Assembly: GCA_002887195.1 (NCBI GenBank)
Contig: PJAB01000112.1
Location: 1 to 41,477 of the forward strand
Reading direction: 5' to 3'
Length of the DNA: 41,477 nt
Source of the DNA: Chrysochromulina parva
Lineage: Eukaryota; Haptophyta; Prymnesiales; Chrysochromulinaceae
Within the stretch, counting starts at the first letter, position 1, and each line of letters begins with the position of its first letter. The position numbers were made by a program, and so were the translations under genes. Shown one piece after another: positions 33,701 through 41,345 of this stretch. The notes under the pieces are model-generated. The model did no database searches, was not told where the DNA came from, and saw only the letters and a program-made list of their open reading frames with translations.

Positions 33701-36700
33701 AAAGGCCATCAAAGACCACCTGCGAGCTCCAGGCGTAGATCCAACGGTTCTCCTCTGGGCGTGGCGGTAGCTCGACCGCGCACGAGAGGGAGCCCGCCTG
33801 CCGCGCACGGAGCGCCGAGCGCCGGTTCTTGCAGAGCAGCACCGAATGGACCGAATGGAGTGCCTGCGAAGAGGAGCGGGCGCCGTGGTGAGCACTAACG
33901 CCGTGATGAGCACTAACGCCGGGTGAGCACTGGCATGCATCGGTCGGCCTTCCGTACGCCTCCGAGCACTCTGTCTCTGTGTCTCTCTGGCGCGCGCGCG
34001 CGGCGCGCTCTCTGGCGCGCGTTCAGCCCCAACAGGGTCTGCCTTTGGCCGAGAGCGCGAGATGAGCAGTGGGGAGCGCACACCTCATCGAATCGACGGT
34101 CGGACGGATCGCACACGCAGCGGGAGAGCAGCGTGAGCTCTTCGTCGACGGAGAGACGGCAGTTTGCGCTCACGTGTTGCAGCTTGCGCACGTAAGACGC
34201 CATCTCGACGGACAGGTCCCAGCCGGGCGAGACGGGCGAGTCGAGCATCACCTGATGAGGGAGGCAATCAGGCACGCAATCAGGGAGGCTATCAGAGGCG
34301 CCATCAGGCGAGACGGGAGAACTTCGGGTGAGACCTCACCAACGAGATCTTGAGCCGGCATGCATGCGCATCTGGGTGGCCGTCGGCCGAATTCTTCGGG
34401 CTCGTCATGAACTGGAGCGAGGCGTTCTCCTCGAGTGTCAGGTTTGTGTCCGAGCTCACCTGCCAAATTTGGGGGAAGTACTCAGCCGCAATCAGACACT
34501 CATTGAGCGTCAGGTTTGTGTCCGAGCTCACCTGCCAAATTAGGGGGAAGTATTCAGTCGCAATCAGACACTCATTGAGCGTCAGGTTTGTGTCCGAGCT
34601 CTCCTGGTGAGGAGGCCATCAAGGGCAATCATGACCATCAGAGGCGTTCTCCTCAAGCGCCATATAAATCTGACCGAGCTCACCGTGTTTACGAGCTGCA
34701 GATGAGGCAGGCAATCAGAGGCCATCAGAGGTCATCAGAGCTCACCGTGTCCACGAGCTGCACCACGGAGCGATAATTCCTATTCAGGTACCGGAGCAGC
34801 AGCAGATAGAGAGCCGAGGCGAGCGTGGTCGAGTACCTGATGAGGAAGGCAATCAGGCGCCATCAGAGGTCACCAGAGGTCATCAGAGGTCATCAGTGGT
34901 CATCAGTGGCAAGCAACGTACAGAAAAGAGAGCGACACGTGCACTGGGTAGATGTAGAACGGGTTCTCGAGGTTGCTCAGCCATCGCTTATCCGAGCGCT
35001 CGAGCACGAGTTCCGTCGCGAAGGGCACGCTCGCGATCGAGGGGCGGACGGGCGGCAAGGAGGGCACGAGGACGGACATCTCGCCTGAGGAGGCAGAAAA
35101 TCAGGCATACTCAGGCGTACTCAGGACATACTCGGGCGCAATCACACGTCATTAGGAGGTCATCAGGTGATTACCGTTCGAGTTGGAGAGGAGCAATGAG
35201 TGCGGGATGCCCGCGAGCAGCTCGGTCGTCATCGAGTTGCGCTCGTTGGTGATGAACAGGTCGGCATGGTCGACCGAGTAGAGCCGCACCTGATGAGGGA
35301 GGCAATCAGGCACACTCAGGCACACTCTCAGGCGCCATCGGCCGCAATCACAGGATCGGCATGGTCGACGGAGGAGAGCCGCGCTGATCCCTTACCTCCC
35401 GCGCAATCACCCGTCATCAGGAGTTCATCAGGAGGTCATCAGGAGGAGAGCCGCACCGATCCCTTCACCTCCCGCGCTTGGAAGGTCAGCTTGAGCCGCG
35501 GGAGAGAGACCAGGCACAGGTCGGACTGCGCGACCGATCCCGGCTTCGTTAAGTCGGTGGCGTCATCCCAGCGGGCCCACGCAAGCACCTGCGAGAGCGT
35601 CTCGAGGCGCGCCATCACGTCATCAAAGGTCATCAGAGGTCATCAGAGGCCATCAGCGTACCTGCGAGAGCGTCTCAATGCGCGCCATCACCGTCGCGAG
35701 AGAGTACAGGTACGAGTCAGCGGGCGCATGCAGCAGGTCGAGCAGCACGAGCTCCTCATCCTCGAGATCGGAAGCGGACATGGCGCGAGATCGCTCGAGA
35801 TCGGGGGCGGCGGGGGCGACGCCTGACGAAACTGATGAAACTGACGGGCCTGACGAAACTGATGAAACTGACGGGCCTGACGAAACTGATGAAACCGACG
35901 GCGCGGCCGATGAAGGGGTGGCGACTGTCGCGTCCGAGGCGGGAGATGCGGGAGATGCCGCAGCCGCGGCCACCAAGCCGGCAGCTGCAGCCCGCTCCTC
36001 GTCTGCCTTTGCCATCAGCGCTGCCAGCGAGTCGAGGAGCATCGGCAGCACCACGGCTGAGATGCGATGACGACGGCGGCGCCGCCGAAAGCCGTTCAAG
36101 TCGAGCAGCTCTAGCAGTGCTCGGAACGGCGCGAGCTCGGCGGCATTTGCGGCGATGACGGCGCTCGTCGTCGTCGACGACGACGATGAGGAGGTCGCTT
36201 GCCTGGGAGTGGCCTGATGACGAGCGCTCGTATCGCCGGCGGCGCCGCCGAGCGCCGAGCCCGATGGCGCCGTACTGGGCGTCCTGCCGGGCACCGCACC
36301 GGGGCCGTTCCCTTGAGTTGCATTCGCGGCCGCCTTGCGGAACGCGGGGTGCCCTTGGCGAGAGAGCAGCTGGCCGAGTGCCCGGCAGACCTGATGCGTG
36401 GGCTCAAACGGCCCGACGATGAGCTCCTCGTCGCGCACGAAGCGCTCGAGGGTCTTGAGAGCGCCCAGGACGACGTCCCGCTGCCTCGTGAGGCGTGCCG
36501 CCTTGAGTCGCAGGATGCATGCGCGCGCCGGAGGGAGCGCGTGGTCCCCAGGGCGCACCTGATGAGGGAGTCAATCGGGGGCAATATTTAGGGGCCATAC
36601 GGGGCAAGTAGGGACACTTGGCACTCGGACGCAATCACAGGTTCGGCATGGTCTCCGGACGCACGCGATCGAAGCGAGCGCCGTGGAAGGCGACGTGAGC

Positions 36701-39700
36701 GCCCGCGAAGAGCTGGATGAGGAGGATGCTCGAGCAGCTCGACACGTCCCGTGGGTAGCCGCGCACCTGTGGGGAGAGAGGGGCGGTCTCGCGCCGTGGT
36801 GAGCACTTGCATGCGGCGGGGGCCATCCCGCGGGGAGAGCCGCGCACATGATCGTCCTCATCCTGCCAGAAGGCATGCGTGTCGAGGAGTGCCTGCGGTA
36901 CGAGCCCGTAGAGGAGGCGCGAGGGGAGGTACGTCTCCCGCCCGAGCGACAGATTGGCCTCGACCATCCAGTCTCGCGTAATCACGGCGGATTTCGTCTG
37001 GTTGTGCGAGTCGCCATAGGGATGGCCCGCGCCGTGCCGCTCCCACTCCGGCCACATGCCTTCGCGGTGCGCCGTGGACGGCTGCATGTCGCGCAGGCAG
37101 TAGCGCGCGTCGCTGCAGTACTCGAGAGAGCGGTAGAAGCGTCGGCCGTGCGACTCAATGCGGTACACGTGCACCATACGCCGTGCGCGGTACACGAACA
37201 GCTCGCGCCACACGCCTGCCTGATCCGGTTGCTTGCCCACGAGGTACGCGACCTGCGCGTCCTCATGTAACGGCTCCTCAGGGGCCATCAGGGCCATCAG
37301 GGCCATCAGGGGGGGCATCAAGCGCACTCACCTGCGCGTCCTCGGCTAACGGTTCTTCGGGCAGGTAGACCTCGAGCGGGCGCGGGAAGAGCAGGTACGT
37401 GCGCCGTACCGGCTCGAAGACGGACGGGAGCCATATCTTTTCGGATGGGAAGAGCTCGTCGGGGTAGTACGCACGGTGGTGGTCGAGCAGCGGCAGCTTC
37501 GGATCCTTATTAGGCCAGTGCTCAATGTCGTGTGAGCGGCCGACGAGACGGTAGCACGAGCGCCAGGTACTCTGCTCCGTCAGGCACGCTTGCATGCTCA
37601 CCTCTCCGAAGATGTCCACCACGTCCTTCAGCCGAGCGACATCTGTCGGTAGAGCCTGTGGGTGCGACGCACGCAGCGTGAGCTGCATCAGCTGAGCATC
37701 GACCTCGACGGCGAGCTCGGAATCTGCCATCAGAATGATCCTCTCGGGCTCCTCGGCCGGTGTCGCCGCGCTCATCGCCGGCACGATGCTCGGCACGACG
37801 CTCGACCTGCTCACTATCGGCGGCACCGGCGCGTGCTCCGCGGCGGCACTCGGCTGGCGGCTCAGAGCGGGCGCGCTCGCATCGCTTGCCTGTCGACTGA
37901 GCCCGGGCGCCGGAGTGGGCACAGCGGCCGCCGCCGCCGCCACCGCCGCCGCCGACGACAGCTGCTGCTGCGTCTTCGAACGCGACGAGTGCAGCGCAAA
38001 GCGCCCGTGATTCTGCTCGCCAGCCACGTAGGCCCACCGGTGGGGCACCTCGTCACTCGTCGGCTTGAGAGCGCCCGTCGAAGCGGACACACGAACGACC
38101 GAGTCCATGACCAGATCGAGCTGTCGCTGGTCGGCGCGCTCGCGGAGCCACGTCACCACCTTGCGCCGCAGCACGTGCACCGCCTCGTACACCTCCGTCT
38201 CGGGGATGCGCCACCCGCCGTATGACGAAACTCCGTCCTTGCGGTCGAGCAGCGCCATGTTCCACTCGTGACGGGTCGAGAGGAAGACGACTGCCGTCAC
38301 CACCGTCGTGACGCGGCCCTCGGTGAGCGCCGTCGTGGGCACGTTGCGCAGCGTGAGCAGCAGGTGTGCATGGAGGCTGCACATGTGCTTCGTGTTCGTG
38401 TCGAGCACCTGCTCGTCGTCGGACGAATCGCTCGCAAGGTCGCGTCAATTGCAATCAGTAGCGATCCACAGCAATCAATAGCCATCCACAGCAATCAATA
38501 GCAGTTCGTCAGACAGCAGATGGAGTAAAGGACAGCAAGCAACAGCGCACCTGGTCGTCTTCGGACGAGTCGCACTCCTTCACGAGCTTATGGTACCACG
38601 CCTGGATGAGTCTCGTCATCTCTCCCCACAGGACATGGCGCAAGTGCTCCTGAGCGACGCGAAGCCGCGCCGCAACGCCCGGCGCGCAGCGCAGCCCCCG
38701 GAAAGGCTTGCCACAGATGCAGTCGTGCGTGCCCTCCTCGTACGCGAGCACAAAGGAGATGTAGTTCTCGAGGCGGCAGCACAGGCGCGCCACGTACAGG
38801 ATGACGGTCGAGGTGGACGACTTGAGCGTGCCAGTGTCAAGGTCGCACGCCTGGAGCGAGGCCATTTGGGCCCATTCAGAGGCACTCAGCGGCCGTCCAT
38901 CGCAATCAGTGGCCATTTGGGCCCATCGCAATCATCGTAATCAGAGGCCATTTGGGCCCATCGCAATCAACGCAATCAGTGGCCATTTGGGCCCATCGCA
39001 ATCAACGCAATCAGTGGCCATTTGGGCCCATCGCAATCAACGTGTCTGACGGTGTCATATCTTCATATCTAATAGTGTCTGACGGTGGAGATCGCACCTG
39101 GCGTAGCAGCCGAAGCACCGAGTTGAGCAGCGTATCAGGCGATCGACACAGCTCATTGAGGAGCAGATGATGCGCTGTGCCGAGCAGCTCGGGCGCCGAG
39201 GTGGGCACATCCACCGGCTCCATGGCCGCCGACGCGTGGGGCAGGTGCGCTCCGGGCTCGAAGAGGACAGCGTCGAAGAGCGCCTGGAGCTGTGGGGACT
39301 GGAGCGAATGGCACCGGTCGTCGGAGGCGAAGAAGGACGCGACGAGCGGGATGCGCAGGTAAGGGACCGTCAGGTAACTGAGCAGCAGCTCGGAGTCCTG
39401 CTGGCCAAGCGCGCGCGCGTGGGCCACGTCCAGCTCGCCAAAGTCGGGCAGCTCCCACCTGATGAGGGAGGCGACCAGAGGTCATCAGTCGCAATCATTG
39501 GCAATCAGAGGTCATCAGAGGCCACCCGAAGCAATCAGATGCCATCAGTTGCCATCAGCGCTCATCAGCGCTCATTAGCGCTCATCAGCGCTCATCAGCG
39601 CCCTTGAGAAGAGCGAGAGGCAGGCAGCTCCACGCATGTGAAGCACTCAGAGGTCATCAGAGGTCATCAGAGGTCATCAGAGGTCATCAGAGGGCAGCTC

Positions 39701-41345
39701 CCCACATGTGAAGCACGTCATCCTCGCTCTCAATGAAGTACGGGCGGGTGTACTCCGAGGGATGTGCCAGCGACGCAAACCGATGAACCGGGGGCATCTC
39801 GCCGCGCTTGACACGCGGGCGGCACGAAAGGGTCGAGTCCTGGAACCCGGTCACGTAGAAGCGCTCCGATCCGTCATCATAGTGGAAGATGAGCTCGGCG
39901 TCTTTCTGGGTCCAAGGGTGCTTTGCGGGGAAGCGCCGGATGTCGGGGTTGAGGAAGAGCTTAAAATAGTACGCGATGTCGCGGTAGCCTGCAGCAGTTG
40001 ATGAGCAGTTGATGAGCAGTTGATGAGCGAGAGGCAGTCAGACGCCATCAGACACAATCAGGCGCCATCAGGGGCGATTACATCGGAACTCGGGGTAGTT
40101 CTTGATCACGAGCTCGCGCGAGTCGGAGATGTAGCGCGGCGTGTTGTACCCGTCCGACGGGAAGGCGAGATCGGCGCAGATGAGCCCGAGCCACTTGGTC
40201 GTGCCCGACTCGAGCCGCTCGGTCTTCTCCCAATTATAGATGCGCGTGAGCGATGACTGGCAGTTGAAGTAGTCGAGCACGCATGCGCGCGCCGTATTGA
40301 GCTCGGGCGTGTGTACCGGTACGACGGCCGCCTGGAGAGCCAGCGCCGCCGCACCGAGCGTAAAGCCCTTGACGGGCCTCTCCTTGGTGCCCGTTACGGC
40401 GCCTGGCCTCGACGCGTCGGTGGCAGCGGCCGCGGTGGCAGTGGCCGCGGTGGGCGTCGCGCAGCTGCCGCCTGGCTCCTTCGCGCTGGTGGTGCTGGCG
40501 GTCGTGGGTGCGGCGGCTGTGGACGCGTTCGAGGCCATCGCCGCCGCGATAACGGCCGCGCGACTCGCCGCACGACTCGCCTTACTGCCTTTCGCATCTC
40601 TGCCGCCACCGCCGCTGCTGCCACCGCCGCTGCCGCCGCCGCCGCTGCCGCTGCCGCTGCCGCTGCCGCTGCCGCTGCCGCTGCTGCCGCCGCTGCTGCC
40701 GCCGCCGCTGCTGCTGCTTCGGCCGCTGAGGTGGATGCAAACCTCGGATGGCAGATCCACCGCAATCTGGCGCATGATGCAATCCGCGACCGCCGCGATG
40801 CATGCCGGCACGACCATCCGAACTGCATCGAGAGAGCGCGTGTGGTCGACGCCAAAGACAGATGCGGCGAAGTGCTCGACGAGCCGCTGCAGCAAGAGCA
40901 TGGCGTCTAACTGCTGCGCGTAGAGCATCGGCGAGCGCCATACGCACTCCTTCGCCGTCGGGTCGCCCTCGGGCCGCGGCAAAGGCAAGAGCACCGTCAT
41001 CGTGTGCTGGATCATCGCGATCTTGAGGAAGTTCGTGTTCTTGACGCAGTGCACCTGCACCGCGATCAGGGTGCACAGACGGTCGCAATGGCGCAGTGCG
41101 TTGACGGCCTCGTCAAGTGTGCGTACGATCGCGGGCTGCTGGAGCATGTCGATTGGCGTGTACCGGGGCAGCCCGTGGGCGGTGCCCGCATCGACCGGCT
41201 CGCGGCGTAACAGGCGCTCGAGCAGAGGGTGGTGGTGCGCCGTCTCGGGCGGCTTGACGGACGACCACGGGAAGGAGCGCGCGTGCTTGCGCATCAGGCG
41301 CACGCCGTCCGTTGAGATGACGGAGCCATCTGAGGCGAGGAGCAC
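17347..41345 (-). CDS. Giant multi-domain DUF3638-family protein (43 exons in window, 5' partial)
   Basis: I traced 43 exons by matching reading frame, phase and splice signals. They sum to 18,081 nt (6,026 codons plus the stop at 17347), with consistent phases throughout. The 5' end lies beyond the window, since the first exon here begins at an acceptor at 41345. Domain order: large N-terminal region; a RING/U-box-like Cys pattern; a P-loop ATPase-like core of the DUF3638 family (MLMGGGKTTVVGP, later GFSGTPSDLLPLDLG and FYDQIHTTGMDIK); a thioredoxin-like domain; dynein-stalk-like helices; an acidic tract; EF-hands; a concanavalin/LamG-like domain; ankyrin repeats and an acidic tail. The family is found in protists, fungi and plants and its activity is poorly known. 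No internal start or stop suggests more than one gene, but a transcript would be needed to exclude that. Exon coordinates are in the block entries that follow. Confidence 0.85.
17934..18220 (-). other. Last intron of the giant gene (GC donor, family B 3' end)
   Basis: Donor CAG|GCGCGT and acceptor CCCCACAG|GTGCGCG. The interior contains a copy of the downstream exon start (GTGCGCGCCCGAACGCTCTC, near 17985-18005), a copy of the upstream exon end near 18150-18170, a block of GGTGGCACTCA-type units, and the family B segment at about 17934-17980. Confidence 0.75.
18821..20258 (-). CDS. Giant gene, exons 37-41: concanavalin/LamG-like domain
   Basis: Exons 20258-20126, 19980-19730, 19485-19400, 19285-19177 and 18958-18821. 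The spliced text runs GSTFVVLRVPFRKNGGGLHL, NQYTATLFCKLSAVRM, LFVDDEGGVGAHGIFG, WHAISCVVDAIAGVMRTYID, GVEVAEIKEAK and GRLAVFYAHSQ. This is the strand order of LamG/concanavalin A-like jelly-roll domains. The fold continues smoothly over four junctions, which supports the exon model. The ligand is unknown. Confidence 0.8.
19486..19729 (-). repeat. Family A intron with a long ~10-bp unit array
   Basis: Holds about 20 consecutive units of (A/G)GCCATCAGAG/GGTCATCAGA type (plus-strand reading) at 19505-19720. On the transcript they read CTCTGATGGC/CTCTGATGAC. The intron joins NAMQ to EGDDDAQLF in phase 0. Confidence 0.85.
20259..20362 (-). repeat. GC-AG intron with GTCGCAATCA decamer array
   Basis: About seven copies of the plus-strand decamer GTCGCAATCA at 20276-20350. 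Donor CAG|GCGAGTG, acceptor AAGCAG|GCACG. Confidence 0.8.
20363..21871 (-). CDS. Giant gene, exons 32-36: EF-hand region
   Basis: Exons 21871-21686, 21538-21254, 21170-21006, 20906-20781 and 20683-20363. One canonical EF-hand loop, DYDRNGLLSLAE, lies at about 20850-20808. A degenerate one, LDLSGNGQYGAHALREAL, lies in exon 32, and an EF-hand-like helix, LTYSEFIELLASPE, in exon 36 lacks the acidic ligands. Exon 33 (GAYRLEDGGRYFVLLSLAEA) is of unknown fold. At least one calcium site is likely. Splicing joins every exon in phase; the last uses a GC donor at 20362. Confidence 0.75.
20907..21005 (-). other. Family B intron
   Basis: A 99-nt intron with CGCTCACCACGGCGCC and the CCCCACAG end. Donor GTACGCGT and exon start GTACGCGT are identical, and the shared text extends to GAGGCGATC a few bases on. 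Confidence 0.85.
22033..24687 (-). CDS. Giant gene, exons 28-31: acidic tract, Pro-rich linker and unknown region
   Basis: Exons 24687-23692, 23508-23344, 23273-22690 and 22510-22033. The first holds long Glu/Asp runs (about 24545-24490 and 24250-24010) and then a coiled coil. Exon 30 has a repeated GHPPQPAAK linker. Exon 31 starts with a Glu-Gln coil and continues with ERYVDMAYQRDGEEPRRWAF and FNLEWMGERRLKNAVMVLEW; no domain was recognised. The introns after exons 30 and 31 use GC donors. Confidence 0.7.
24819..27281 (-). CDS. Giant gene, exons 24-27: dynein-stalk-like helical region
   Basis: Exons 27281-26112, 25948-25625, 25466-25095 and 24992-24819. After a charged coiled coil, the text AVEAVAVLLDTKPDF, MLSLDLDAVPKTAP, RLRRYLEQPAPPPELE and ALRQWAAAVLQHDLA follows the pattern of the dynein heavy-chain stalk/microtubule-binding domain. 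A second helix-rich stretch, QLCAYLCEWIVAAAGYHEL and following, resembles the same region again. An Ala/Lys/Glu helix (about 26380-26120) lies between them. No AAA modules of dynein are seen, so this is not a dynein. Microtubule binding would be inference. Confidence 0.65.
25467..25624 (-). repeat. Family A intron with GCCGCAATCA decamer array
   Basis: About seven tandem copies of the plus-strand decamer at 25490-25560. The donor side and exon start share GTATGGGAC. Confidence 0.85.
25949..26111 (-). repeat. GC-AG family A intron
   Basis: Donor AAG|GCGAGTGC and exon start CAG|GCGAATGC are near copies. The interior is a run of GGTCATCAGA units (25962-26090, plus strand). No GT donor gives the right phase. 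Confidence 0.75.
27222..28195 (-). CDS. Giant gene, exons 22-24 (start): nucleoredoxin-like domain without CxxC
   Basis: Exons 28195-27638 and 27556-27413 plus the first ~60 nt of 27281-26112. The segment reads ALGLYFCHSGDQSG, FEVIAISSASSSEEF, EMPWLAIPF, LRQLFELDASSTQ and VVLISPEGHTITREAR. This follows the nucleoredoxin/tryparedoxin pattern (GLYFSASWCPPC, FEVVFVSSD, MPWLALPF). The catalytic WCxxC is replaced by CHSGDQS, so a redox-active disulfide is not expected. The domain is split by two introns whose removal restores the fold. A near-duplicate 15-residue stretch (RDETLPPAALPMTA) occurs twice just before it. Confidence 0.75.
28304..31104 (-). CDS. Giant gene, exons 19-21: DUF3638-type P-loop core
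   Basis: Exons 31104-28916, 28691-28493 and 28387-28304. Visible signatures are a Walker A-like MLMGGGKTTVVGPMLAL (about 30900-30850), LVVQTMPPALLEQSKATLR, a DEVD Walker B-like box (LIMDEVDLLLHPL), IGFSGTPSDLLPLDLG, and across the next exons RWCEGVVFLDE, FYDQIHTTGMDIKHC and GAFRMRGI. These are the conserved blocks of the DUF3638/DUF3645 family, which some databases tag as putative ubiquitin hydrolases. An SF2-helicase-like ATPase is suggested by the GKT, DEVD and SGT motifs but is not proven. Confidence 0.8.
28692..28915 (-). repeat. Intron with two 76-bp tandem units copying the exon end
   Basis: The text CGCTATCTGCTCGCCAATGG and the donor GTGCGAAGG recur at a 76-bp spacing (plus-strand anchors 28755, 28831, 28907). 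The acceptor TATTTAG|GTGCGAGG restores RWCEGVVFLDE. Confidence 0.85.
31105..31250 (-). other. Intron with 11-bp G-rich tandem repeat
   Basis: Contains four copies of GGGGGGCGCCA (plus strand) near 31108-31152. Donor GAG|GTGCGTG; acceptor GTGCAG|GCCGCC in phase 0. Confidence 0.75.
31251..32843 (-). CDS. Giant gene, exon 18: helical region with RING/U-box-like motif
   Basis: A single exon of 531 codons. It opens with VTRAMLQRRVDALTKERMW, then Gly/Trp-rich repeats (GGWGDGGWG). After a Gly/Ala linker comes a Cys pattern, TSCPISLTDFEEGEKVRRL then LIAVEAFEQLLD then PPTCPFTRQEF (about 32320-32140). This resembles a U-box or degenerate RING, with only two CP pairs visible and few metal ligands. The rest is helical (VVASILHASRVGQINRCL). 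U-box identity, and thus E3 activity, is an inference. Confidence 0.65.
32844..32964 (-). other. Family B intron
   Basis: A 121-nt intron with TGCATGCCAGTGCTCACCAC, GGCGCC and the CCCCACAG end. Donor and exon start share GTGAC. Confidence 0.85.
32965..36765 (-). CDS. Giant gene, exons 7-17 (region before the ATPase-like core)
   Basis: Exons 36765-36667, 36558-35662, 35588-35457, 35289-35175, 35084-34922, 34836-34746, 34459-34340, 34251-34084, 33863-33720, 33628-33398 and 33273-32965. Most are short. The run VRLYSVDHADLFITNERNS followed by LLAGIPHSLLLSNSNGE is typical of the segment just before the DUF3638 core. The 36558-35662 exon carries a Ser/Ala/Thr/Gly-rich linker. All phases fit; exon 17's start at 33273 (CCGCAG|TCC) is the least certain because no other acceptor keeps the frame. 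Confidence 0.75.
33864..34083 (-). other. Family B-like intron with a triplicated core
   Basis: A 220-nt intron, donor GAG|GTGTGC, acceptor CTTCGCAG|GCACTCC. The core GTGCTCACC/GTGCTCATC occurs three times in tandem near 33885-33935, next to ACGGCG. The 3' end is CGCTCCTCTTCGCAG rather than CCCCACAG. Confidence 0.7.
34460..34745 (-). repeat. Intron with 72-bp tandem units, each an in-frame alternative acceptor
   Basis: The junction text CAG|GTGAGCTCGGACACAAACC recurs at 34459 and 34531, and in altered form (GAGAGCTCGG) at 34603, 72 bp apart. The 72-bp unit is open in the exon frame. A further copy of the upstream exon end (CAGCTCGTAAACACGG) lies near 34690. Confidence 0.8.
36766..36847 (-). 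other. Family B intron
   Basis: An 82-nt intron. Donor GTGCGCGGCTCTCCCCGCGG and exon start GTGCGCGGCTACCCACGGG are near copies. It has GTGCTCACCACGGCGC and a CTCCCCACAG end. Confidence 0.9.
36848..41345 (-). CDS. Giant gene, exons 1-6 of the window (N-terminal region)
   Basis: Exons 41345-40082, 39988-39706, 39458-39098, 38850-38551, 38408-37332 and 37252-36848. The sequence is mostly helical and unlike any domain I can name. Recognisable stretches include FRCYRDIAYYFKLFLNPDI (across the first junction), VVFLSTRHEWNMALL and DWMVEANLSLGRETYL. A Ser/Gly low-complexity linker lies at about 40610-40735, and an Ala/Pro/Ser-rich linker at about 37740-37990. This region corresponds to the conserved upstream part of DUF3638 proteins; that assignment is tentative. 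Confidence 0.75.
38851..39097 (-). repeat. Intron with 35-bp tandem repeats
   Basis: Three or more copies of a 35-bp unit containing GGCCATTTGGGCCCATCGCA (plus strand) at about 38915-39035. The intron joins LLRQ to ACDLDTG in phase 0. Confidence 0.8.
39459..39705 (-). other. Family A intron flanked by 14-nt direct repeat
   Basis: Donor GTGGGGAGCTGCCC and exon start GTGGGAGCTGCCC are near copies. A third copy with its upstream exon flank (GTGCTTCACATGCGTGGAGC) lies near 39620-39645. The interior has GGTCATCAGA and GCTCATCAGC arrays. Confidence 0.85.
40600..40735 (-). repeat. Ser/Gly low-complexity coding repeat
   Basis: CTGCCG-type hexamers (plus strand) encode a run of about 40 Ser and Gly residues inside exon 1 of the window. 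The frame is uninterrupted. Confidence 0.85.
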
